The notes: a model not told the origin generated them from the sequence alone. Counted from the first letter of the stretch, positions 7,791 through 21,224 are shown. The stretch is 64,000 nucleotides of DNA from Desulfuromonadales bacterium (GCA_016650295.1 JAENWA010000114.1:124001-188000); one strand, 5' to 3'. Program-made: numbers and translations.

Positions 7791-8930
7791 GCCACCCGTG
7801 CAGTGCGCCACCAGCACCGTTACATCATCCGGCTGTTGCCCCTGTTGTTCCGTCAGCCCGACCAACCGGTCCACCATCTCCCGGGCGCTCACGGCTCCGG
7901 CCAATTGCCGGGACAGCAGCCGGTTGTTCAACATCAGCTCGGGCCGGGCGTCAACCACCCCGTCACTGTACAGCACCAGTGTGTCTCCCTTTTCAAACAC
8001 AATCCTTCCTTCCCGACGGTTCGTGCGGCTCGGAACTCCCAGCGGCAGGCCGCGCGGCGTGAGTCCCTTGACGGCACCGTTCCTGCGGCGCAGGAAGGCA
8101 AATCCATGACCGCAGTCCACATAAATCAAGCTACGGTTCTCGGTATTGAGCTGTCCCAGGAACAGGGTCACGAAGCTCTCCGAATTATCCATATCGGACT
8201 GTAGTGCCGATTCGGCCAGCCTGATCGCCTCGGTCGGCCGGTTATGTCCCAGGGCGCGGATGGTGGCACGGACCGTTGCCATCAGCATGGCCGCGGCCAT
8301 GCCCTTGCCCATGACATCCCCCAGGGTCAGGGACCATACCCCCGGGCAGACCTCCAGCCAATCGAAGAAGTCACCCCCGACCTGCTTGGCCGGCAGGCAC
8401 CTGGCCGCGATGTCGAAGCCGGGGATGACTGGATAGCCTCGCGGCAGTAATCTGGCCTGAATCTTGGCCGCATAGCGCAACTCCACCTCCAGCTGGTAGC
8501 TGCGCAATTCGCTTTCACGCAGGGCATCCTCGGCTCGCTTGAGTTCGGCCCGTTCCTCGGTCTCGATCAGTGCCCGGCGAACTGCCGGCGCCAGGCGCGA
8601 AAGCCTGTTTTTCAGGACATAATCCGTGGCGCCGCTCTTCAGGGATTCTATGGCCGCCTCTTCGCCAAGTCTGCCGGAGACGAACACGAAGGGTAATTCG
8701 GGATAGCGCTCGCGGACAATGGTCAGTGCGCCCATGCCATCGAAGCCGGGCAGGGCGAAATCAGCCAGGACCAGATCGACTTCTCCGCTTTCCAGCTCAA
8801 TGATAAATCTCTCCCGCCCGTCAACCTGTACTATGTCGCAGGTGATCCCCTCGCCGGACAGGGTGGCCTGTACCAGTTCGGCATCGAGCGGGTCGTCTTC
8901 CAGATGCAGGATGCGCAGACGTGCATTCAT
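7755..8930 (-). CDS. response regulator fused to PP2C-type (SpoIIE/RsbU) phosphatase
   Basis: 391 residues. A receiver domain at 1-120 (LEDDPLDAELV, phospho-acceptor Asp in LVLADFALPG, Lys in ATDYVLKNRL) is joined by a coiled segment (about 125-150) to a PP2C/SpoIIE phosphatase with metal-binding Asp residues in VGGDFFDWLE, TLGDVMGKG and VLYSDGVVDA. Such proteins dephosphorylate anti-sigma antagonist partners when the receiver is phosphorylated. It is the last of three genes with the regulator at 8932 and kinase at 9391, separated by one to a few bases, so the kinase is the likely phosphodonor. Its own target is not encoded nearby. Confidence 0.92.
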   Translation of the reverse strand: MNARLRILHLEDDPLDAELVQATLSGEGITCDIVQVDGRERFIIELESGEVDLVLADFALPGFDGMGALTIVRERYPELPFVFVSGRLGEEAAIESLKSGATDYVLKNRLSRLAPAVRRALIETEERAELKRAEDALRESELRSYQLEVELRYAAKIQARLLPRGYPVIPGFDIAARCLPAKQVGGDFFDWLEVCPGVWSLTLGDVMGKGMAAAMLMATVRATIRALGHNRPTEAIRLAESALQSDMDNSESFVTLFLGQLNTENRSLIYVDCGHGFAFLRRRNGAVKGLTPRGLPLGVPSRTNRREGRIVFEKGDTLVLYSDGVVDARPELMLNNRLLSRQLAGAVSAREMVDRLVGLTEQQGQQPDDVTVLVAHCTGGGTEKNIVHCLL

Positions 8931-8931
8931 C

Positions 8932-9387
8932 TCAAGCGGCCCTCCTGTTGCCCGTCGGAGGCGCTTCGTTGATCAGCGCCCAGAACACGCCCAGCTCCTC
9001 GACCGCTTTCATGAACTCCTTGAAGGCCACCGGTTTTACCACATAGGCATTGACCCCCAGACTGTAGCTGTCCACCAGATCCCGCTCTTCGCGTGACGAG
9101 GTCAGGATTACCACCGGGATCAGCTTGAGATGCTCATCAGCCTTGATGGAGCGTAATACCTCCAGACCGTCCACTTTGGGAAGTTTGAGATCGAGCAGGA
9201 TCACCGCCAGGTCGTTGCAGGGGCGCTGTTCATACGCCCCGCGACAGAAGAGATAATCCAGGGCCTCTTCTCCGTCATGGACCCAGGTGACCTCATTGGC
9301 CAGATTGTGCTCGGCCAGCGCCTCCAGGGTCAGTTCAGCATCATTGGGATTGTCTTCCACCAGCAGGATATGTTTCAGAGTGACCAT
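8932..9387 (-). CDS. single-domain response regulator (Rcp1-like)
   Basis: 151 residues consisting only of a receiver domain: [16 protein letters not shown] with the acidic pocket, phospho-acceptor Asp in [13 protein letters not shown], Thr/Ser in [10 protein letters not shown] and Lys in AYVVKPVAF. The form with a long loop ([16 protein letters not shown]) is that of Rcp1-type regulators that pair with phytochrome-like or GAF-containing kinases. It lies between the kinase and the phosphatase-regulator and is tightly spaced to both. Confidence 0.93.
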   Translation of the reverse strand: MVTLKHILLVEDNPNDAELTLEALAEHNLANEVTWVHDGEEALDYLFCRGAYEQRPCNDLAVILLDLKLPKVDGLEVLRSIKADEHLKLIPVVILTSSREERDLVDSYSLGVNAYVVKPVAFKEFMKAVEELGVFWALINEAPPTGNRRAA

Positions 9388-9390
9388 AAT

Positions 9391-10710
9391 CTATACCTCC
9401 TCTTGTTTCGGCAGCGTGAAGCGGAAGATCGCGCCGCTGCCCGGCCCGCTTTCGGCCCAGATCCGGCCGCCGTGGCGATGGATGATGCGCTGGCAATTGG
9501 CCAGTCCGACACCGGTCCCCTCGAACTCATCGCTGCTGTGCAGCCGCTGGAACAGGCCGAAGAGTTTGTCCACGTACTTCATATCGAAGCCGACACCGTT
9601 ATCCCGGACATGGAAGACGGTCTCGCCGGTGGCATCCATATCAGAACCAATACCGATCCGCGCACGGCTGCTTGAACGGGTGAATTTCAGGGCATTGGCG
9701 ATCAGGTTGGCAAACACCTGGCGCAACATGGCCGCGTCCCCCTCCAGTACCGGAAGTTCGTCGATGTCCCATTCGATTGATCGCTCCCCTTCATCCTCTT
9801 TCAGTTCGCTGATAACCTCCCTGACCAGGCTATTGAAATCGATACTGCTGTTCTGCAGCTCGGCCCGCCCCATGCGGGAAAAGGTCAGAAGATCGTCGAT
9901 CAGGGTTCCCATCTTCTGTGAAGATTCCGAAATTATCTTCAGGTAGTGTTGACTTTTTTCGTCCATCATTTCCAGGCCGCGCTTGTTGAGCAGTTCCACG
10001 AAGCCGGTGATGTGGCGCAAGGGGGCGCGCAGGTCGTGGGATACGGAGTAGCTGAAGGCCTCCAGCTCTTTGTTGGCAGCTTCAATCTGCAGGAGATGCC
10101 GATTCAGCTCAGTGTTCAGCTCGTTGATCCTCTTTTCGGCCCGTCTCCGGTTCAGGGATTCCATGAAGGCCACCGAGAGCGCCTCGATATCCTCCTGGTC
10201 GTTCAAGGTGTAATCCGTCTGTTTGCCGGCCAGGGCGATCATGCCGGTGATGCCCCCCAGGAAGCGCAGGGGTACCCCCATAAAAGAGCTGATCGTCGGG
10301 TGACCGGGCGGTTTTTGTACCGCATCGGGATGATTGGCCGGGTCGTTGATGATCCAAGGGCGTCCCTCCCTGAGTCCAATACGGTTAATGCCCCGGGCGG
10401 GCATGTTCTTGAGCAGGTGAACGGCTTCTTCCACAGGTATGCGGCAGGCCTTCCAGCCCGCCTCGCTGATGGTGGTCGTATCAAACAGCCCCTCCCGGTT
10501 CAGCTCTCCGATGAAGCTGTAGGCGCTGCCGGTCAGCTCCTCGGCCGCTTTCAGGCAGATGCGTGCCATTTCCTCTTCGTTTTCGCAGTCCGGGGTCTCG
10601 CGGAAGACCTTGATGATGGCCTTCAGAAGAGCGATTTGCCGCTCCGTCTGTGGGGGTGTTGTGCTGTCCGCTTCTTCATTCTCAGGGATTGATATATTTT
10701 TTTCGAACAT
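9391..10710 (-). CDS. GAF-domain sensor histidine kinase
   Basis: About 439 residues from ATG 10710, chosen because AAAGGA sits 6 bases upstream; an in-frame GTG 5 codons earlier is less likely. There is no membrane segment. A GAF domain spans about 35-195 (AYSFIGELNREGLFDTTT, PTISSFMGVPLRF), a coiled coil follows, then HisKA with the phospho-His in SVSHDLRAPLRHITGF and a HATPase domain (ANALKFTRSS, DNGVGFDMKY, GTGVGLANCQRI). It is therefore a cytosolic sensor, likely feeding the two downstream regulators. Confidence 0.93.
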   Translation of the reverse strand: MFEKNISIPENEEADSTTPPQTERQIALLKAIIKVFRETPDCENEEEMARICLKAAEELTGSAYSFIGELNREGLFDTTTISEAGWKACRIPVEEAVHLLKNMPARGINRIGLREGRPWIINDPANHPDAVQKPPGHPTISSFMGVPLRFLGGITGMIALAGKQTDYTLNDQEDIEALSVAFMESLNRRRAEKRINELNTELNRHLLQIEAANKELEAFSYSVSHDLRAPLRHITGFVELLNKRGLEMMDEKSQHYLKIISESSQKMGTLIDDLLTFSRMGRAELQNSSIDFNSLVREVISELKEDEGERSIEWDIDELPVLEGDAAMLRQVFANLIANALKFTRSSSRARIGIGSDMDATGETVFHVRDNGVGFDMKYVDKLFGLFQRLHSSDEFEGTGVGLANCQRIIHRHGGRIWAESGPGSGAIFRFTLPKQEEV

Positions 10711-10885
10711 GACACATCCTTTCACGTCTGAATCCTCGGATTGCCTTTGTAGTTTATGGCCGTATCAGAGATATTTCAACCCTTCACTGCCTGATATTTC
10801 CCGTTCATTATTATATTCATATAGTACCACATCAGGATAGTGATGTCCGGTTAGTTGTAAGAAATTGCAGCCGAAAAAACTCCCC

Positions 10886-10914
10886 TTGACCTGCGGGTCG
10901 GACGGTGATAATGT
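10886..10914 (+). promoter_or_regulatory. sigma-70-type promoter of the pyr operon
   Basis: TTGACC at 10886-10891 and TAATGT at 10909-10914 with exactly 17 bases between, upstream of the PyrR attenuator and pyrR. Confidence 0.65.
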
Positions 10915-10943
10915 TCCTCAACACATACGACACCACCTTTTAA

Positions 10944-11594
<651 letters not shown>

Positions 11595-11608
11595 CGAGGG
11601 GAGGGCGT

Positions 11609-12544
11609 ATGGCGGAGTTCAAACATAAGGACATCATTGCGCTGCGGGACCTGAACAAGGAGGAGATAGAACTGCTCCTTTCAACGGCTGAAAGCATGCG
11701 CGAGATCAACAGCCGCGAGATCAAGAAGGTGCCGACCTTGCGCGGCCGGACCATCATCAACCTGTTTTACGAAGCCTCGACCCGGACGCGCACCTCGTTT
11801 GAAATTGCCGGCAAACGCCTCTCGGCCGATACGGTCAACATCACGACCGCCAGCAGTTCCGCCACCAAGGGCGAGACCCTGGCCGATACGGCTTTGAACC
11901 TGCTGGCCATGAAGCCGGACATCATCGTCATGCGCCATGCCGTATCAGGTTCCCATTACTTCCTGTCGGAGAAGCTGCCGAGCTGCTCGATCATCAATGC
12001 CGGTGACGGGGCGCATGAACATCCTTCCCAGGGGCTGCTGGACATGCTGACCATGAAGGACAAGTTCGGACGACTGGACGGCCTCAAGGTGGCTATCGTG
12101 GGTGACATTACCCACAGCCGCGTGGCCCGTTCCAATATCCAGGGGCTGACCAAGATGGGCTCGGCCGTGTTTCTGGCCGGTCCGCCGACCATGATGCCTC
12201 CCGGTGTGGAGCGGCTCGGCAACGTTACGGTCTGCGATTCCATGAAGGAAGCCATCCAGGATGCCGATGTGGTCATGATGCTGCGCATCCAGCAGGAGCG
12301 CCAGGGCAAGACCCTCATGCCCAATACACGTGAATATTCGCGCTACTTCGGACTCAATCCCGAGAACGTCAAGCTGGCCAAGCCGGATGCCATGGTCATG
12401 CACCCCGGCCCGATCAATCGCGGGGTGGAGATGTCCTCCTGTGTGGTGGACGGCGACCAGTCCTGGATACTGAAACAGGTGGAGAACGGCGTGGCGGTGA
12501 GGATGGCGATGCTGTACCACGTCTGCGGCGGCGAACTGGAGTGA
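11609..12544 (+). CDS. pyrB: aspartate carbamoyltransferase catalytic subunit
   Basis: 311 residues. The carbamoyl-phosphate loop [13 protein letters not shown], the [10 protein letters not shown] loop, [11 protein letters not shown] and the C-terminal [11 protein letters not shown] are all present. It condenses carbamoyl phosphate and aspartate, the committed pyrimidine step. No pyrI regulatory subunit accompanies it; control is expected through PyrR. The start has GGGGAGGG upstream and lies 14 bases after pyrR. Confidence 0.97.
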   Translation: MAEFKHKDIIALRDLNKEEIELLLSTAESMREINSREIKKVPTLRGRTIINLFYEASTRTRTSFEIAGKRLSADTVNITTASSSATKGETLADTALNLLAMKPDIIVMRHAVSGSHYFLSEKLPSCSIINAGDGAHEHPSQGLLDMLTMKDKFGRLDGLKVAIVGDITHSRVARSNIQGLTKMGSAVFLAGPPTMMPPGVERLGNVTVCDSMKEAIQDADVVMMLRIQQERQGKTLMPNTREYSRYFGLNPENVKLAKPDAMVMHPGPINRGVEMSSCVVDGDQSWILKQVENGVAVRMAMLYHVCGGELE

Positions 12545-12546
12545 TG

Positions 12547-12665
12547 AAGCAGCCGCTTTTCCGCCAGCTCGGCGTAAGTCTTCGGGATCACTTGTGCGAC
12601 GTAGCGAGTGCTACGTCTCCGCGCAATCCCTCGACAGCCTTGATCTGACGCAAAATCGACTGCTT
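12547..12665. repeat. 119-bp imperfect palindrome (MITE/REP-like), family C
   Basis: The ends AAGCAG and CTGCTT begin longer imperfect inverted arms (about 27 bases each). The centre is a perfect hairpin, GACGTAGC-gagt-GCTACGTC at 12598-12617. It lies between pyrB and pyrC inside the operon and would form a long RNA hairpin in the pyr message. Confidence 0.75.
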
Positions 12666-12707
12666 TAGCAAGAGTGTGATAAAGAAAATTTCTAATAGGA
12701 GTTCATT

Positions 12708-13982
12708 ATGAATCTTCTGATCAAAGGCGGCCGGGTGATTGACCCGAGCCAGAATATCGATGCAATAATGGATGTGGTGGTGGAGAAAGGGCTGGTGAAA
12801 GAGATCGGCGCGGAGCTGACAGTTCCGGCCGGTGCCAAGGTCATCGATGCCACCGGGAAATACGTGGTACCGGGGTTGATCGACATGCACGTGCATCTAC
12901 GCGATCCGGGTCTGGAGTACAAGGAGGACATCGTCAGCGGCACCCGTGCGGCTGCGGCCGGCGGCTTCACATCGGTCTGCTGCATGCCCAACACCAAGCC
13001 GGTCATCGACAACAAGGCGATAGTCAGCTACATCATCAACAAGGCCAAACATGAAGGTTTCTGCAATGTCTTTCCGGTCGGGAACATTACCTACGGTATG
13101 CATGGCGAGCGCATGGCCGAGATGGGCGAGCTGAAAGAGGCCGGCTGCGTGGCGGTCTCCGACGACGGCAAACCGGTCAGCAATTCGGAACTGATGCGCA
13201 GGGCCCTTGAGTATGCCAGGGGCATCGGCATTCTTGTCATCTCCCACGCCGAGGAGCTGGACCTGGTGGGCGCCGGTGTGATGAATGAGGGCCTTACCTC
13301 TACTGAGCTCGGTCTGAAGGGTATTCCCCGGGTGGCCGAGGACATCGCCACCGCCCGTGAGGTCATGCTGGCTGAATACACCAATTCACCGATCCATATC
13401 GCCCATGTCTCCACCTTCGGGTCGGTTCGCATCATCCGCGAAGCCAAGGCCCGCGGCGTCCGGGTCACCTGCGAAACCGCGCCGCACTACTTCACCCTGA
13501 CCGACGACGCGGTGCGCGGTTACGACACCAACGCCAAGATGAACCCGCCGCTCCGGGAGGCCGCTGACGTGGCCGCCATCAAAGAGGGGCTCAAGGACGG
13601 CACTATCGACTGCATCGCCACCGACCATGCCCCCCATCACCTGGATGAAAAGGACGTGGAGTTCAATGAGGCCATGAACGGTATTATCGGTCTGGAGACT
13701 TCACTGCCATTGTCCCTGCGACTGGTCGAAGATGGTGTTCTGACACTTAACCAACTGGTTGATAAAATGTCTGTTAACCCATCGAATATTCTGGTATTGA
13801 ATCGTGGTTCGCTGAAGGCAGGTTCCATTGCCGACATCACCGTGATCGATCCGGCTGTGCAATGGACGGTTGAAAAGGAAAAGCTGGCCAGCAAATCCAA
13901 AAACTCACCCTTCCTGGGCTGGAACGTCCAGGGCAGGGCCTCGGCCACAGTTCTGGCCGGAAAGATCGTTTATTCTGTCTGA
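12708..13982 (+). CDS. pyrC: dihydroorotase (type I)
   Basis: 424 residues. The metal-binding motif [10 protein letters not shown] is near residue 58; the other ligands lie in [23 protein letters not shown] and the catalytic [10 protein letters not shown]. The [14 protein letters not shown] tail is typical. It cyclises carbamoyl aspartate to dihydroorotate. The start has AGGAG at proper distance. Confidence 0.97.
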   Translation: MNLLIKGGRVIDPSQNIDAIMDVVVEKGLVKEIGAELTVPAGAKVIDATGKYVVPGLIDMHVHLRDPGLEYKEDIVSGTRAAAAGGFTSVCCMPNTKPVIDNKAIVSYIINKAKHEGFCNVFPVGNITYGMHGERMAEMGELKEAGCVAVSDDGKPVSNSELMRRALEYARGIGILVISHAEELDLVGAGVMNEGLTSTELGLKGIPRVAEDIATAREVMLAEYTNSPIHIAHVSTFGSVRIIREAKARGVRVTCETAPHYFTLTDDAVRGYDTNAKMNPPLREAADVAAIKEGLKDGTIDCIATDHAPHHLDEKDVEFNEAMNGIIGLETSLPLSLRLVEDGVLTLNQLVDKMSVNPSNILVLNRGSLKAGSIADITVIDPAVQWTVEKEKLASKSKNSPFLGWNVQGRASATVLAGKIVYSV

Positions 13983-14009
13983 CAATTCAAGGAATCGGAG
14001 CATCACATC

Positions 14010-15131
14010 ATGAAAGCAATTCTTGCGCTCGCTGACGGGCGCATCTTTGAAGGGAAATCATTCGGGGCCGGTGGCGAGTCCATTGGAGAGGTGGTCTTCA
14101 ACACCGCCATGTCCGGCTACCAGGAGGTTCTGACCGATCCTTCCTACCGTGGACAGATGGTTACCATGACCTACACCCAGATCGGCAATACCGGCATCAA
14201 TCCCGAGGACATCGAGAGCCGTGGCCTGTTCCTGTCCGGTTTCATCGTCAAGGAGTACCAGGAATGCTACTCCAACTGGCGCGCCACCATGAGCCTCGGC
14301 TCGTATCTGAAGGAAAACGGCGTGGTCGGTATCCAGGGCATTGATACACGGGCTCTGACCCGTCATCTGCGCGATAAGGGCGCCCAGAACGGCATCATCT
14401 CCACCGTGGATCCGGATCATGCCAGTCTGGTTGCCAAGGCCAAAGCCGTACCGAGTATGACCGGACTTGATCTGGCCAGCGGCGTGTCCTGTGATAAACC
14501 CTACCATTGGACCGAGGGGGCCTGGGACCTGGAGAGCGGCTATCCCCAGGTTGATCCCGCAACACTGAAATACAAGGTGGTGGCCTACGATTTCGGCATC
14601 AAGTACAACATTCTGCGCTGCCTGGTGGATGCCGGCTGCGATGTGACGGTGGTGCCGGCCACCTTCCCGGCCGAAGAGGCGCTGGCCATGAACCCGGACG
14701 GCATCTTCCTCAGTAACGGTCCCGGTGACCCGGAACCGCTGGTCTCCGTACAACAGGAAATCAGAAATTTTGTCGGCAAAAAGCCGATCTTCGGCATCTG
14801 CCTGGGACATCAGCTGCTCGGTCTGGCACTGGGAGGCAAGACGGTCAAGTTGCCTTTCGGCAATCATGGCTCCAACCTGCCGGTCATGGACATGTCCACC
14901 CGCAAGGTTGAAATTACCGCACAGAATCACGGTTTTGCCGTGGATCTGGATTCCCTGGGGGATGCCGCCTGCCTGGGGCACGAGAATCTGAACGACCAGA
15001 CCGTGGAGGGGATCCGCCACTGCGACCTGCCGATCTTCTCGGTGCAGCATCACCCGGAAGCATCGCCCGGTCCGCATGATTCGCAGTATCTGTTTGGACG
15101 GTTTGTCGAGATGATGGAGCAAAATCGGTAA
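14010..15131 (+). CDS. carA: carbamoyl-phosphate synthase small subunit
   Basis: 373 residues. An N-terminal CPSase domain (LADGRIFEGKSFGA, FNTAMSGYQEVLTDPSY) precedes a class I glutamine amidotransferase with nucleophile Cys in FGICLGHQLLGLALGG and His/Glu in VQHHPEASPGP. It supplies ammonia to CarB. In this locus it is separated from carB by a radical SAM gene and a toxin-antitoxin-like pair. Confidence 0.97.
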   Translation: MKAILALADGRIFEGKSFGAGGESIGEVVFNTAMSGYQEVLTDPSYRGQMVTMTYTQIGNTGINPEDIESRGLFLSGFIVKEYQECYSNWRATMSLGSYLKENGVVGIQGIDTRALTRHLRDKGAQNGIISTVDPDHASLVAKAKAVPSMTGLDLASGVSCDKPYHWTEGAWDLESGYPQVDPATLKYKVVAYDFGIKYNILRCLVDAGCDVTVVPATFPAEEALAMNPDGIFLSNGPGDPEPLVSVQQEIRNFVGKKPIFGICLGHQLLGLALGGKTVKLPFGNHGSNLPVMDMSTRKVEITAQNHGFAVDLDSLGDAACLGHENLNDQTVEGIRHCDLPIFSVQHHPEASPGPHDSQYLFGRFVEMMEQNR

Positions 15132-15141
15132 TCGGTGATCA

Positions 15142-15190
15142 GGGATCGGGGATTGTTACACAAGCAGATTGAAATGATTTTCCCGATCCC
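15142..15190. repeat. inverted repeat after carA
   Basis: GGGATCGGG at 15142-15150 and CCCGATCCC at 15182-15190 form a 9-bp perfect stem across 31 bases, next to a short direct repeat (CCCGAGT twice). It has no T-run, so it is not a clear terminator. Confidence 0.45.
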
Positions 15191-15212
15191 CGGTCCCGAG
15201 TCCCGAGTCCCT

Positions 15213-16142
15213 ATGTGTTACCTTGATCTTTACCAATCAGGCGAACTACTTCAGCACATCCGGGAGGGCTACCGGCGTCTGGCTGCCTGCGACCTCTGTC
15301 CCCATGACTGCGGTGTCAACCGCATCCGGGGGGAGCGGGGTGTCTGCGGCGCCGCTCTCAAACCGAGGATCGCTTCGGCCAACGTGCACCGGGGGGAGGA
15401 ACCTCCCATCTCCGGCACCAGGGGTTCCGGCACCATCTTTCTGTCGGGTTGTTCCCTGAAATGTGTATTCTGCCAGAACTTCCCCATCAGCCAGCTGGGC
15501 AACGGCGATGAGATCAGTACCGGGGAACTGGCTGTACGGATGCTGAAACTGCAGCGCCAGGGGGTGCATAACATCAACTTCGTCACCCCGACCCACTACC
15601 TTCCGCAGATACTGGCGGCGCTCTGGCTGGCCATCCCGCAGGGGTTCTGTCTACCGGTCGTCTGGAACACAAGCGGGTATGAAAAGGTTGACGCCTTGCG
15701 GTTGCTGGACGGCATTGTGGCGATCTATCTGCCGGACATGAAATACACTGACGATGCGCAGGCCGTAGAAGTCTCTTCAGCACCGGGTTACTGTGCGGTC
15801 AACCAGGCGGCGGTGACCGAGATGCAGCGCCAGGTGGGACAGCTGCAGCTGGATGACGACGGTATTGCCGTGAAGGGCATGATCATTCGCCATCTCGTCC
15901 TGCCGGAGGGCAGGGCCGGGTCGGCTGAAATCCTGCACTGGATCGCAAAAAACCTGGGCACAGAGACCCATATCGCCTTGATGAGTCAATATTTCCCCGC
16001 CCATCGTGCTGCCGGTAACACAGGCGGACTCAACCGGTCACTGACCGTTGCGGAATATGATGCGGCGGTTGAGGCGCTGGAGGCGGAGGGTCTTGATAAC
16101 GGCTGGGTGCAGGAATTGGACGAGGAACGCAGTCCGATATGA
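15213..16142 (+). CDS. radical SAM protein, pyruvate-formate-lyase-activase-like
   Basis: About 309 residues from ATG 15213. An N-terminal cysteine-rich part (CDLCPHDCGVNR, GVCGAALKPR) precedes a radical SAM core with the CxxxCxxC cluster motif in LSGCSLKCVFCQNFPIS. The N-terminal Cys block plus this core is the pattern of the uncharacterised PflA-related family often called AmmeMemoRadiSam-like. The substrate is unknown. It sits 81 bases after carA in the pyr operon, with no clear Shine-Dalgarno before it. Confidence 0.85.
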   Translation: MCYLDLYQSGELLQHIREGYRRLAACDLCPHDCGVNRIRGERGVCGAALKPRIASANVHRGEEPPISGTRGSGTIFLSGCSLKCVFCQNFPISQLGNGDEISTGELAVRMLKLQRQGVHNINFVTPTHYLPQILAALWLAIPQGFCLPVVWNTSGYEKVDALRLLDGIVAIYLPDMKYTDDAQAVEVSSAPGYCAVNQAAVTEMQRQVGQLQLDDDGIAVKGMIIRHLVLPEGRAGSAEILHWIAKNLGTETHIALMSQYFPAHRAAGNTGGLNRSLTVAEYDAAVEALEAEGLDNGWVQELDEERSPI

Positions 16143-16239
16143 GAACAGTAGTACTTTTGATAATTTCCAATATATTCATGACCTTACTTATTATAAATAG
16201 CTTCAGTTCAGAAAAATAAACAATATCAATCTTACACAT

Positions 16240-16268
16240 TTGACAAGATCGGTTAAACAGCTTCTATA
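16240..16268 (+). promoter_or_regulatory. sigma-70-type promoter for the MNT/HEPN pair
   Basis: TTGACA at 16240-16245 and TCTATA at 16263-16268 with a 17-base spacer in an AT-rich gap. Downstream, GACCGG/CCGGTC at 16291-16315 form an inverted repeat that could be an operator. Confidence 0.5.
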
Positions 16269-16356
16269 ACGAAATTTACACCATCAGCACGACCGGTACA
16301 AAAAGCAGGCCGGTCAACTGAAGCCCCGTTCATGACTCTGCAAGGAATATTCTGGC

Positions 16357-16779
16357 ATGACCACAGAAGACCTAAAAAGACAAATCGCAACATATTGCAC
16401 TACTCGCCCGGAGATCGCGGCCTGTTATCTTTTTGGCTCCCGTGCCGTGAGCAAGGAACGGGCGGGAAGTGATGTGGATGTTGCTTTTCTGCTGGATACA
16501 ACGATCCTTCCGACCGACTATTATAATCTGAAAATGTCCTATTACTCCGGGCTGGAGAGGCTTTTGCGACTCGATATCCATCCGCTCATCATGAATGACG
16601 CCGGAGAAGTTGTGTTGGGGCAGGTGTTTGGCAAGGGAGAGGTTGTGTATCAGCAAAACCCTGAAGCGCTGCGAAGTTTTCGTCGCCACAAACTGCCGCT
16701 GATTGCAGAGTTTTCCTATTATATTGATATACGGCTGAACAGTCTGCGTTCCCGATATGGAGGTGAAACTCGTGGTTGA
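16357..16779 (+). CDS. minimal nucleotidyltransferase (MNT) antitoxin of a HEPN/MNT pair
   Basis: 140 residues. The nucleotidyltransferase motif is complete: GSRAVSKERAGSDVDVAFLL gives GS followed by DxD. In characterised MntA/HepT pairs this enzyme adds AMP to a tyrosine of the HEPN RNase and silences it. It is directly followed by, and overlaps, the HEPN gene. The pair sits between carA and carB with its own AT-rich promoter region, suggesting insertion. Confidence 0.85.
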   Translation: MTTEDLKRQIATYCTTRPEIAACYLFGSRAVSKERAGSDVDVAFLLDTTILPTDYYNLKMSYYSGLERLLRLDIHPLIMNDAGEVVLGQVFGKGEVVYQQNPEALRSFRRHKLPLIAEFSYYIDIRLNSLRSRYGGETRG

Positions 16780-17188
16780 TAAAAATATATTAGTTGCCAA
16801 AATCACCACAATTGAAAAGTGTCTCAACAAAGTGAAAGAAAAACGTTCGGCCACCATTGCTGAGTTCATAATTGACGAAGACAGCCAGGATATTGTTCTT
16901 TTTAACCTCATGCAGGCTATTCAGGGTTGTGTTGATATGGCCGCTCACATTGTTAGTGATGAAGGGTATGGCATGGCTGGCAGCATGAATGAGTTCTTTT
17001 ATCTATTGAGTGGGCGTTCTGTCATTTCAGTTGAGCTGCAGGAAAAACTGATAAATGCCGTCGGGTTTCGCAATCTTGTGGTGCATGAGTATGCCAAACT
17101 GGATTTGAATCAGGTCTACAATATTGCTACGCATGGCATCAATGATCTGGAAGATTTTATCGGTGTCATCGTCAGACGCTTTGCCTGA
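16772..17188 (+). CDS. HEPN-domain (DUF86/HepT-like) toxin RNase
   Basis: 138 residues from GTG 16772, chosen because GGAGGTG lies 7 bases upstream; an ATG at 16757 overlaps that Shine-Dalgarno. The helical protein carries RNLVVHEYAKL, an exact RX4HXY motif, giving the catalytic Arg/His and the tyrosine that MNT partners modify. Such proteins are RNA-cleaving toxins. It overlaps the MNT frame by 8 bases, indicating coupled translation. carB follows after about 46 bases. Confidence 0.86.
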   Translation: MVDKNILVAKITTIEKCLNKVKEKRSATIAEFIIDEDSQDIVLFNLMQAIQGCVDMAAHIVSDEGYGMAGSMNEFFYLLSGRSVISVELQEKLINAVGFRNLVVHEYAKLDLNQVYNIATHGINDLEDFIGVIVRRFA

Positions 17189-17234
17189 TGCAGAGAAAAC
17201 GGGAGGGAACTCCCTGCAACCATAAGGAGAAATA

Positions 17235-20471
<3,237 letters not shown>

Positions 20472-20498
20472 AAAAAACAGTCGAGGAGTTGATCGTAG

Positions 20499-20975
20499 AT
20501 GTCCCATTCCATACCATTGACAAAAGAGAGCCACGAGGCGCTCCAGGAGGAACTCAAGCGTTTGATTCGCGTGGAGCGTCCCAAGGTTATTCAGGATATT
20601 GCCGAGGCCCGCGCTCATGGCGACCTTTCCGAGAATGCCGAGTATGATGCTGCCAAGAACCGCCAGGGATTTATCGAGGGACGTATCCAGGAGATCAATG
20701 GCAAGCTGGCTCGCGCCTATGTGGTTGATCTTTCAAACATGAAACCGGACAAGGTGGTGTTCGGCTGCACAGTAACGCTTTACGATACCTCCTCTGAAGA
20801 AGAAATCACTTATAAGATAGTTGGTGAGGATGAGGCCGATATCAAGCTGAGCAAGATATCTTGTACCTCGCCGGTTGGGAAAGCCTTGATCGGCCACAAG
20901 CTGGATGATTCGGTCAAGGTTTCGGTGCCGTCGGGAATCAAGGAATACGAGATCATAGATATCAAATACGAGTAG
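20499..20975 (+). CDS. greA: transcription elongation factor GreA
   Basis: 158 residues. An N-terminal coiled coil with the acidic tip (ARAHGDLSENAEYDAAKNRQ) is followed by the FKBP-like C-terminal domain (SPVGKALIGHKLDDSVKV). It rescues backtracked RNA polymerase. It follows carB by 27 bases, an association common in Geobacter-type genomes. Confidence 0.97.
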   Translation: MSHSIPLTKESHEALQEELKRLIRVERPKVIQDIAEARAHGDLSENAEYDAAKNRQGFIEGRIQEINGKLARAYVVDLSNMKPDKVVFGCTVTLYDTSSEEEITYKIVGEDEADIKLSKISCTSPVGKALIGHKLDDSVKVSVPSGIKEYEIIDIKYE

Positions 20976-20992
20976 TATTCAAGGAGCAGGAA

Positions 20993-21193
20993 ATGGCAGA
21001 TATGATTACAAAAGATATGACGTTTTTTGAAGTGATGAGGACCTATCCCGAAGCGGTCAAGGTACTGCAGAAGCACCACTTGGGCTGCGTAGGCTGCATG
21101 GGAGCCCAGAATGAAAGTCTGGAACAGGGCGCCAATGCCCATGGTCTGGATATTGACGTGCTGCTGAAGGATCTGAATGCAATCGTTGAATGA
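20993..21193 (+). CDS. DUF1858 domain protein
   Basis: 66 residues: MITKDMTFFEVMRTYPEAVKVL, then the CVGC cysteine pair and LLKDLNAIVE. It is a paralogue of the protein at 1171 with the same layout; the cysteines are CxxC in both. It is the last gene before a terminator, 17 bases behind greA, and probably belongs to the carB-greA transcript. Function is unknown. Confidence 0.85.
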   Translation: MADMITKDMTFFEVMRTYPEAVKVLQKHHLGCVGCMGAQNESLEQGANAHGLDIDVLLKDLNAIVE

Positions 21194-21224
21194 TGAAATA
21201 GGACCCTTGTCTGACATGTAACCG

